Positions 10,901-19,211 of a stretch of 32,909 bases of DNA are shown piece after piece (the first letter of the stretch is position 1; every line of letters starts with the position of its first letter). Source of the DNA: Mastigamoeba balamuthi (taxonomy: Eukaryota > Evosea > Mastigamoebida > Mastigamoebidae); NCBI GenBank assembly GCA_902651635.1, contig CACRSC010000084.1, positions 499,194-532,102 of the forward strand, read 5' to 3'. The notes under the pieces are model-generated. The model did not search any database, was not told the origin of the DNA, and was given only the letters and a program-made list of their open reading frames with translations. Position numbers and translations under genes: made by a program.

Positions 10901-10985
10901 AGAGGCCGGCGCCCTTGCCGCCGAGCAGCTTCTTGTTCTTGCCGTCGCCGTTCTCGAAGGTGTAGGTGGCGTGGAGGGTCGCCAT
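7919..10985 (-). CDS. ppdK: Pyruvate, phosphate dikinase
   Basis: This enzyme interconverts phosphoenolpyruvate, AMP and pyrophosphate with pyruvate, ATP and phosphate. In amoebae such as Entamoeba it serves pyrophosphate-linked glycolysis in the cytosol. Exons are 10865-10985, 10471-10630 and 7919-10304, joined in frame to 888 residues, the family's usual size. The nucleotide-binding half starts with NKKLLGGKGAGL and includes SVRSGAAMSMPGMMDT, which is rebuilt exactly across intron 2. The swivelling phosphohistidine domain has GGKTSH with His at about residue 458. The C-terminal TIM barrel carries FGTNDLTQ and the catalytic Cys in GICGEHGGEP at about residue 843. Introns are 10631-10864 (GTGCGA...GCGCAG, 234 nt) and 10305-10470 (GTACGC...ATCCAG, 166 nt). 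No organelle-targeting extension is seen. It diverges from the gene at 11518 and is probably highly expressed, since nearly all third positions are G or C. Confidence 0.97.
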
Positions 10986-11517
10986 GGGTTCAGAGGTGTC
11001 CGCGCTGTGGGGATTTGCTTTGTTCTGTGGCTGAACAATAAGAAAATGAGCCCTCCGGTCGCGAGCGGGGGTGACGTTGACACGCCTCTGACATCAGCAG
11101 AGGATTTTTCGGTGCTCCCTTCTCGTGAATTTCTCTCTTTCTTAAGTTTTTCGCTGATTTCGCCGCTGCCGTCCACGCGTCACGTGGTGCTCCCCACACA
11201 CATAGACAACCGAGGCGTGTCGTTTATAGTGCCCTTTCGACCGCGGGCTTTGGTCCGCGGCCGCGCGTGCTGTTGCCGACACTTGGGGGGGCTCCCATTG
11301 AATCATCAGTAAAATCACACTGTGTTTAGCGCCAGGCATCCGCCCCGCCCCGGCGACCCCTCGCCCGCCCGCGCGCACGAAAAGAAGCCCACCGAGGGGG
11401 TAGTCTCCGTTTTCGCGATAGAAGACCCGCCGCTGAGCCGCTCACTCCCTCGTCGCCCCCTCCCCCGCATCGCCCGCGCGCGCCCGCCGCCCCGCCAGCT
11501 CTGCGCGCACCAAAAAT
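10986..11517. promoter_or_regulatory. Shared divergent promoter region
   Basis: This 532-base spacer lies between the PPDK start (minus strand) and the five-exon gene (plus strand). It has AT-richer patches near 11030-11050 and 11290-11330 between GC-rich blocks, and no coding frame I can support. It presumably holds both promoters. Confidence 0.4.
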
Positions 11518-12477
11518 ATGTCATCGTCGCCCACTTCGAAGCGGTCCGCGCCCGGCAGCACGGCCCCGAGTGGTCCGTTGAGCTTGCACCCACTCCCGTC
11601 TATTGATGGTCTGCAGCGGTGCCTTTCCGTGCCGTGTCGCTTTGCGTCCACATTTCCCGCCTTCATTGCATTCCGCCATCGCTGCTTCCCTATTTGTTGC
11701 TCCCTCGTTGGGGCCAGAATGGGCGTGTCTTCGATGCCCGGGCGTCCGAGCGCCCGGGCCTGTGCCAGCGCTCGACTGACCGTGGTGGGCGTCGTTCTGG
11801 CAGAGAATGCGGAGAGCGGCAATCGTGCTGAGCGGAAGGAAGAATGCGCTCAGGAGAAGCAGACACCGAAGAAGACCGAGCAGGAGATCAGGGACGAGCA
11901 GCGGCGGGCACAGATAGAGGCCCAGAAGGCGCGCAGCAACCCGTACAAGAGCCTCCTCGGCAGGAAGCGCCCGAAGGTCCGCGGACACGAGGGGGGGCCC
12001 CCCTCGTCGGGGCATTCGATTCCTGGCAAACGTTTGTTGAGCGTCGTCTCACGTTCTCTCGCTTCGATCAGGACGAGGGGGCCAAGAAGGACCAGGGGCA
12101 GCCCGAGCTGAAGAAGGCGCGTAGCGAGGGCACCGAGGGGCACGCGACACTCGACCCGTACTGTTTCCCCGATTCCTCGACTTCCCTCTCTGTCGCCCCC
12201 CCACTCTTCACCCCCCAATTCCTGCCCGCGGATTCGCTTTAACTCTCGAGATGCCGCCCTCTCCCGGCGTTCCGCCCGCCCGGGGACCTCTTCCGGTACA
12301 CGTCCCTCGTGTCCTCCCGCGACGTCGCGCTGCTGCCGCTGGACGTGGATGCGTGTGCGTGGGCTCGTCATCGAAACAACAACCAGAAACGCCAGCGCCT
12401 ACCTCGAAGAGATGCGCAAGTTCAAGTCGCAGGACTGCGGCGAGCAGACGGAGCACGTCAGGCCGCTGGTCAAGTGA
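11518..12477 (+). CDS. Uncharacterised small basic protein, five exons, about 165 residues
   Basis: I do not recognise this family. Exons 11518-11572, 11804-11976, 12072-12157, 12251-12352 and 12396-12477 join in frame through GTCCGT, GTCCGC, GTACTG and GTGTGC donors. The acceptors are GGCAG, ATCAG, TCGAG and GCCAG. Every phase agrees and the total is exactly 166 codons. The N-terminal half is Lys/Arg/Glu/Gln-rich and probably a charged helix (EQEIRDEQRRAQIEAQKA) followed by NPYKSLLGRKRPK, which could be a nuclear localisation signal. The C-terminal part has a more folded-looking segment, DLFRYTSLVSSRDVALLPL, then YLEEMRKFKSQDC. It sits head-to-tail 250 bases before the SOSS-B-like gene. A nuclear role is only a guess. 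The small exons make this model the most intron-dense in the window. Confidence 0.55.
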
Positions 12478-12727
12478 CGCCGCCGTGCCGTGGCGCGCTG
12501 AGAGAGCGTGAGTGGCAGCCAGCACTACTCGCCGTCGTTGACCCATTCGAGGCCGCTTCTTCGATCCCCTTTTCCACCCGCACATCCAAAAGCACTCCCC
12601 CTCTGCAACAAGAATCGCTTCGAGCACAGCGTCGTGTGGTCCCCCGTTGCGCCGTGGCCGCCTGCGCGTGGGGGCTCGCCTGTCGGTACTGATCCGCCAG
12701 ATTTTCCATATCTACGGCGGTGCCACA

Positions 12728-13248
12728 ATGGCGGAACAATGTGTGGGCGGCGCTCTCCCCCTCTTCAGTCCGGGGCGCTAACCACCTCCCCGCAGTCACG
12801 ACGGTGGCCCAGCTGAGGCCCGGGACCAAGGGGCACAACCTAGTAGTGCGCGTTGTCGCGGAGCTCGTCGAGGCGGCGCACGAGCGCGCGGACGGCAGCA
12901 CTGTGCGCTGCGCCGAGGTGTCGGTCGCCGACAGCACCGCAAAGATCAACCTCACGCTCAGAAACAGTCCGCCGCGGCCCACGCCCTCGCTGGGCCCCAC
13001 CGCTGCTCACTCTCGGAACGCCCGCCCGCGCAGGCCAGGTGGAGCTCGGCCACAAGGGCGAGGTGCTTGTGTTGAGGAACGCGCGCGTGGAGATGTTTCA
13101 GAAGGCGTGGCCGAGGCTCGTGGTTGACGAGTGGGGGTCGCTGGAGCGGGCGGCGCCAGAGAGGGCTGCCGCCCTGCGTGTCCCCGCTGACGGGCCCGCC
13201 GTGGACCTGTCGCTCACGGAGTTCCAACAATTGGAGGCATCGCACTAA
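12728..13248 (+). CDS. SOSS complex subunit B (NABP/hSSB1)-like OB-fold protein
   Basis: Members of this family are single-OB-fold ssDNA-binding proteins acting in double-strand break signalling and repair as part of the SOSS complex. Exon 1 is only 13 nt (12728-12740), followed by 12796-12966 and 13034-13248. The introns are 55 nt (GTGTGG...CCGCAG) and 67 nt (GTCCGC...GCGCAG), giving 132 residues. The N-terminus reads MAEQFTTVAQLRPGTKGHNL, aligning with the family's opening strand (Phe, then xxLxPGxKxxNL). CAEVSVADSTAKINLTL is the strand with the conserved Asp-x-Thr/Ser turn. GHKGEVLVLRNARVEMFQ matches the GDIIRLxxGYxxVF segment. It differs from animal members by an insertion near ERADGS and a different C-terminus, with no long disordered tail. 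A generic archaeal-type OB protein is the alternative. Confidence 0.7.
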
Positions 13249-13454
13249 ACCCCCCGATACCCAGCACAAGTCCAGCTTCCTCTCATCCAGCCCTCGAGAG
13301 CGCAACCCATGCTACGAACAAAGGAGACTCCATCGCCACGAGGTGGCATACATTTCGTGTACCCTCGAGTGACGTGTTCCGATATCGGCGACGAATCTAG
13401 ATATGCAATTTCTAATCATCCTCGCTAACCGATAACCGCCGGTCAACCAACCCG

Positions 13455-14425
13455 ATGGTACCGAGAGCCCTGCCCTGTACCGTCGTCCCCCTGACTCACA
13501 GTCACTGCACGCAGTCTGCCAAGGTGTGCCACAAGTGCGGAGAGGCCATCGTGACTCCAGCCATCTGTGCGCTGGGCAAAGTGCGTACTGACCGCCCACG
13601 AGGCCGGGCCCGTCCACACACACTCACGCTGAGCTCCCCCTCTGCTCTCCTGATGCGCAGGCCTTCCACAACGAGCACTTCACGTGCGCCCAGTGCAACG
13701 CGCCGCTGTCCACCGAGCGCATCTGCGACGACGGCAGCGGCAACCCCATCTGCGTCTCGTGCGCCGAGCAGAAGACCCTCAAGCGGTGCGCCCGCTGCGC
13801 GCAGTTCATCCACGGGCGCCGCGTCACGGCGCTCGGGCGCGACTGGCACCCCGAGCACTTTGTGTGCAACACGTGCAACGCGCCCCTGGGCGAGACCTTC
13901 TTCGAGCACGGCGGGCAGCCCTACTGCGAGCAGGACCACCGCGCGCTCTCGGGCGCTTCGGGGCCCGCCGGAGTGCCGCACGGACCGCGCGCGGTGACCT
14001 GCGCTTCGTGCGGGCAGTTCATCGATCCGGGGACGCACTACACCGAGGCGCAGGTCAGAGCAGGCTCTGATGCAGTTCTGTTTCTCGCCTAACCGCATTT
14101 TCCGGTTTCCTTGCAGGGCAAGACGTGGCACAAGGAGCACTTTGTGTGCTCGGTCTGCGGGGTCGGCTTCAGTGGCGGGCAGTTCTTCGAGCAGGACGGC
14201 AAGCCCGTGTGCGCGGAGCACTACCAGCACAAGGGGACGGGCAAGGTGTGCGCCGAGTGCAACCAGGAGATCGGGGCCGGCGAGCACGTCGTGGCGCTGG
14301 GCAAGACGTTCCACCCCGAGCACTTCAAGTGCGCCGGATGCTCCACCGTGCTCGCGCCGGGGTTCTTCGAGTACAACTCGGCCGCGTACTGCCGCCCGTG
14401 CTTCGACAGCCTCCGTGGGAAGTAG
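13455..14425 (+). CDS. Four-LIM-domain protein (paxillin C-terminus-like)
   Basis: This is a zinc-binding adaptor made almost entirely of LIM domains, the type that docks proteins at actin and adhesion structures. Exons are probably 13455-13457 (only the ATG), 13515-13580, 13661-14053 and 14117-14425, giving 256 residues. LIM1 spans 6-57, LIM2 66-117, LIM3 137-187 and LIM4 199-249. Each has the CxxC, HxEHF-xCxxC and terminal C-x2-C/H/D zinc ligands. The first intron (13458-13514, GTACCG...CACGCAG, 57 nt) has no stop and a length divisible by three. If it is retained the protein gains 19 residues. The other introns have GTGCGT and GTCAGA donors. The arrangement matches the C-terminal half of paxillin/leupaxin, but no N-terminal LD motifs are present, so it may instead resemble LIM-only proteins. 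Confidence 0.88.
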
Positions 14426-14785
14426 CCCGAGGAGAGAGTGGGGGAAAAAGGGGAGATGCGAAGGGCGTTGGGTGTGGGGGAAAACGTAAGGGCATCTTAC
14501 GTTACGCCGTGACATCACCACGGAATTGTAAGGAAAACCGCACCATTCTTAAACTCGGAACTCCGCCAAAACGCTCACCGTGTTTTCCGCCAACCGCGTA
14601 TTTTGTTGAAGAGTAGTGGACCGGGCGAATCGTCGGCGGGGGTTCTCGCGGGGTGCGGAAGCGGCAGAACCGGAATCTCTTGCGATTTTTGACAGAAGGG
14701 AATAAATCCGTCATTAAATTTGGGCGCAGGCGTGCGGGCTCCTTCTCCACTCGCTCTGTGCACGTTTTCTCCCGCGCCGCGAGAA
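14426..14785. other. Intergenic region before the kinase gene
   Basis: A 360-base spacer lies between two plus-strand genes. It is less GC-rich than the genes, with AT-rich patches near 14520-14560 and 14680-14720 that may be the kinase promoter. An ATG at 14720 is in frame with the kinase start, but codon use before 14786 is unlike coding sequence. No other gene is seen. Confidence 0.5.
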
Positions 14786-16802
14786 ATGGGGTCCGGCTTG
14801 AGCCTGCCGCACCGCGTGACGGACGAAGGCGAGGGCGACCCGCGCTCGCAGACCAAGCACTGCTCGTTCCGGCGGCACCACTCGGCGTCGGTGTCGCCGC
14901 GCGTGGCGCACCGCTCGGTGAGCCAGCCGTTCGCGGGCTCGTTCACGATGGAGCGCCTCGCGGACGCGTGGGTCGTGCAGCGGAGCAGCGCCCCGCCGCT
15001 GGCCGACGACCTCGCGGAGGACCTGCCCCTGGAGGTCTGCTCCTGCCTCTCTGCCTCTGCCTCTGTGTCTCTCTGTCTGCTCATGCGTTTTTTCTACTTT
15101 TTCGCCCTTTTTTACTATCGGCGCTGCTCGTTTTGGTGATGGCAGGAAATACATTGGCTCAATTGACAATTTGTCAGACGTTCTCGAAACGCGAGGCGGC
15201 GAAGCGGCCAGACAGGGACAGGGCCACGCGGCACCACCGCGGGGAGACGGCGACCACGGCGGTGCCCGCGGCCACGAACCAGGCCAACTGCCAGGGCCCC
15301 AGCGTGCCGTTCTTCGACAGCGTGGTGGACGACAACTACTACAGCCCCGCGGAGGCGAGGATGTACGAGGAGCGCATGCAGCCGCCCTCGGAGAGCTCGG
15401 TGCTGAACCTGGAGATCAAGTGGCAGAAGGGCAACCTCATCGGGAGCGGCGCGTACGGGAGCGTGTACCTGGGGATGAACACGGAGAGCACCGAGCTCAT
15501 GGCCGTCAAGCAGATACCCGTCGCCCGCGACAACAGGGACGCCTGCGCCGAGATCGACATGTTCCGTAAGGAGGTCGCGCTGCTCAAGGCCCTCGAGCAC
15601 CCCAACATCGTGCGGTACCTCGGCATGAGCACCGACGCCGACAGCCTCAACATCTTCCTCGAGTACGTGCCCAGCGGCTCCATCACGTCGCTGCTGCGGA
15701 AGTTCGGGACGTTCTGCGAGACGGTTGTCCGCAGCTACACGGAGCAGATCCTGCGCGGCCTGCAGTACCTGCACAACCGCATGATCGTGCACCGCGACAT
15801 CAAGGGCGCCAACATCCTCGTCGACGGCAACGGCACGCTCAAGCTGACCGACTTTGGCGCGTCCAAGCGCCTCGAGCGGCTCGCGGGCTGCGACTGCGGG
15901 CAGCACTCGCTCAAGGGCACGCCGCACTGGATGGCGCCCGAGGTCATCGAGCAGAACTGCTGCTGCAGGCAGTCGGACGTCTGGAGCCTCGGCATCACCG
16001 TCATCGAGATGGCCACCGGCAAGCCCCCCTACAGCGAGCTCGACAGCGTCCCCGTGCTCTTCAAGATCGCCAACTCGGCATGCCCGCCCCCGATCCCGCC
16101 GGTGCTCTCCGCCGAGGCCACCGAGTTTGTCTCGCTCTGCTTGCGAATGTACTCGGCCGTTTCTTGCACGGGAAACCGCGAAACTGCCTCTTACCGTGTG
16201 CGTGCGGTGCGCCCCCCCCAGAAACTACTTGGAGCGACCCAACGCCACGCGGCTGCTCACGCACCCCTTCATCCACCCGCTCCCCATCGACATTGGTGGG
16301 CGCACGAGCACGGAGCAGCACTGCGTGCTCGACTCGCCGAGCCGCATATCGCCGCAGACCAAGAGGACGAGCGCCGGGGAGATGGACGTGCCCGTGTCCA
16401 CCAAGCGGTCGTCCGGCAGCAGGGGCAAGCTCACCGTCATCCGCGTGCAGCCCTCGCCCAAGCAGTCGCCCCTGCCCACCCCCGAGCAGCCGCAGCCGCA
16501 GCTGCAGCCGCTCACGGCGGACAACGAGATGATCAACAAATACCTCCACGAGACGACTCTGAAGCAAGCGCACCGTCTGCTCACCATGGACCAGGTCTGT
16601 GTCCCCGCCCTTCCGCCCTTCCCCCTCCCCTCAGCGTTTCATCCGTCGGCGTCTCACCAGAAGTCAGATTTCCCACATCATGATGTCATCAGGGTCGGTT
16701 GATGGCTCCAACGACTTCGCCAACTGGGGCTCGAGACGATGGAAGCAGTGGGAGCTGGAGCTCCAGCAGCGGCTCATGACCTCGGAGCCCTCGCCCACCT
16801 GA
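14786..16802 (+). CDS. MAPKKK-type (STE11 family) protein kinase
   Basis: This is a Ser/Thr kinase of the kind that phosphorylates MAPKKs at the membrane or in the cytosol. Exons are 14786-15034, 15178-16148, 16222-16594 and 16668-16802, phases consistent, giving 575 residues. The kinase domain spans about 165-425. Key residues are the Gly loop GSGAYGSVYLG (172-182), Lys194, HRD with Asp290, DFG at 308-310, and the APE region in TPHWMAPEVIEQ. The motif VHRDIKGANILVDGNG and that APE region are typical of STE11/MEKK. The N-terminus MGSGLS fits the N-myristoylation pattern (Gly2, Ser6) and precedes a Ser/His-rich, probably disordered stretch. The C-terminal tail is Pro/Gln-rich with a short basic-aromatic end. 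No SAM, RA or PB1 domain is visible. Introns use GTCTGC, GTACTC and GTCTGT donors. Confidence 0.92.
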
Positions 16803-17003
16803 GCAAGATGCCTCTCTCTCATGGTGGTGTATCTTAAGCGGCATGCAGCAACTGTTGTTGTTCGTTCTAGTTGTCGCACACAGCGCAGCACAATGGCTCT
16901 GCTTTTCCGGGGTGCGGTTTGGAACGGCGAGAAGATTCGCGAGATCAATATCTACGGGGATACTTTCATCTTCACCAGCGTTGGTTGTTGGTCCTTTGCG
17001 TCG

Positions 17004-18969
17004 ATGTCGCAGCTCAAGGACGCCGAGATCCTGCGCGAGCTGGGGGACGACACCGCCCACGCCGTGGTCACCTACACGGTCCTCGACCAGAAGAACCTCC
17101 GCCGCTCCACCACAGAGAGTGTCTCGCAGGCACGCGTGCCCCCCGCACATCGCCCCCGGAATTCCCAACGCCCGCCCGCGAGGGGGCGGCACGGATCCCC
17201 GCCCCACACAGCAGCAGAGGTTTTGGGGCGTGCTCACTGGGGTTGCGAAAAGGTGCGCGAGGTGCTATGCGTGAGCGAGGCGCTGGCGAGGCACCTGCTG
17301 CGCATGAACAAGTGGAACGTGATGCGGCTGCTCGAGAGGGCCTTTGACGAGGGCAAGGAGGGCGTGCTGCTCGCCGCGCACAACGACGACAAGGTGCGCT
17401 TGCGTGTGTGCGGGGGCGATGGGTGTTTCCTTCTTTCGCTGGTCTAGTTGATTCGTCATTCTTCTAAAGGGGCAAACCTGTGCACATATCCCGATGCAGC
17501 AGCACGTCCCGCCCGACACCAAGTTCGAGTGTCCCGCATGCCTCGAGGAGGTGGACTGGTCCGAGACCACTGCGCTCGAGTGTGGGCACCGCTTCTGCAA
17601 CGCCTGCTGGACCGTAATCCAAACCCGGCAGTTTCTATCACGTCATAACGCATTCCTTCCAGCAATACGCCGAGGTGAAGATCGCCAACGGCGAGGCGAA
17701 GCAGCTCTTTTGCATGGGCCGCGAGGGAGGGAAGCCCTGCTTCGTGATGCTGGACGACGAGCATGTCTCGGAGTGAGCGACCACCCCCATGTCGGGCGCT
17801 GACGCCTGCTGCCCCTCAGCTTTGTGGGAGACCACTCGTACGAGGTGTACTCGAGAATGATACAGGACTCGTTTGTGGACGACAACCCCACAGCGCGGTG
17901 GTGCCCCTCAGTCCCGCCGTGCGGCCGCTGCATCGTGGTGGACGCCCCCCTGGGAGAGATGTCGACGATCGAGGTACAGTGCACATGCGGCGAGGAGTTC
18001 TGCTGGCACTGCCGAGGCGAGCCCCACTTCCCCGCGAGCTGCGAGCTCGTGAGGCTGTGGAAGGAGCGTCTCGAGAAGGACTCTGTCAGCGCCCTGTGGC
18101 TGGCGCAGAACACCAAGGCCTGCCCCAAGTGCGGCAAGATCATTGAGAAGTACGACGGCTGCAACCTCATGACGTGCCCCTGCGGGCAGTACTTCTGCTG
18201 GCTGTGCGGCGCCGCCACGGGCGCCGCGCACACGTGGACGTCGATAGAGGGCCACACGTGCCCCAAGGAGACCGACTCGTCCAAGCTCTCCAAGGCGTTC
18301 CTGCAGGCCTTCAGTATCTCGCACGAGCGCTACATGAGCAACCTCGTCACCAAGGAGCGCGCCGCCGAGCTCCGGGCAAACGTCGAGGCCAAGAAGGCGA
18401 GCCTGCGCGAGCGCGGCCTGCTGCTGTCGTCACGCCAGGCCGACACTCTCGAGAGCGCGATGCGCACGCTGGTCGTCGCGCGCCGCCTGCTCTCGTGGTC
18501 GCACGTGCTCTACTTCTACACGTGGGGGCAGGGCAGGGAGTCGCTGCAGGCGGCGTCCAACCACCCGAGCTCGCCGAGCCCACACGAGCACAAGTCCAAG
18601 GGCGTCCGCTCGTTCTTCAAGATGGGAAAGAGCTCCAACTCGTCCCACGTCGCTGCCCCCACATCGCCGCAGCCGGCACCGCACCAGCAGCCCTCCCCCT
18701 CCAAGGAGAAGAGGGAGACTTCACCGCTGCTCGACGGGCTGTTCCAGGAGCTGCAGGAGCAGCTGCAGTCCAAGATCACGCAGCTGACCCTCGAGTTTGC
18801 CAACCCGCCTGAGGCCATCAATTGGCCCGACCTCGACCGCATACGCGAGATACAGCACGCGACCGAGAGCCGCTTCCGCGGGTTCTTCGAGATGATGCAC
18901 GCGGAGGTGCTGCCGTCGTTGCCTCGCCGTGGCCACGTTGCAGTGCAGGCCACACGTCAGTGCTCCTAG
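17004..18969 (+). CDS. Ariadne-type RBR E3 ubiquitin ligase
   Basis: RBR ligases take ubiquitin from an E2 onto a catalytic Cys in RING2 and pass it to substrates; ariadne members work with neddylated cullin ligases. Exons are 17004-17120, 17253-17393, 17500-17613, 17663-17772 and 17820-18969, giving about 543 residues. An N-terminal UBA-like segment (YTVLDQKNLRR, then VLCVSEALARHLL) is typical of ariadnes. RING1 starts at Cys97 (CPACLEEVDW). The IBR carries CTCGEEFCWHC. RING2 starts near 262 (CPKCGKIIEKYDGC) with catalytic Cys at about 275, followed by YFCWLCG. A C-terminal Ariadne-like helical domain is interrupted by a Ser/Pro/Lys-rich insertion of about 60 residues. An upstream in-frame ATG at 16893 would add 37 residues, but its codon use is poorer in G/C, so I chose 17004. 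Confidence 0.9.
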
Positions 18970-19211
18970 GCAGCCTTGTTTTGCTTTTTAAGGGTCTCCG
19001 CTGACGTCTCGGCCACTGCCGTAAACACGCTACGATATCTGTTTCTCGTGAGGCATAGAGAGCTCCCGGGACCACGCCAAAACGCGGGCAGCGACGCCGG
19101 AACCGCCGTTTCCTTTAGTGGAGTTGTGGATATCCATCCGCACAGATTCACGCCGTTGGGAAGGCATATCTCGAGAAGTGTGCGGGGTAGATCCAAACCC
19201 TCAAACCATAG

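Noticed and set aside
16821-17003. N-terminal extension of the ariadne gene
   Set aside because: The frame is open, but third positions are often T or A and no ariadne-like sequence is encoded, so it is treated as upstream untranslated DNA.
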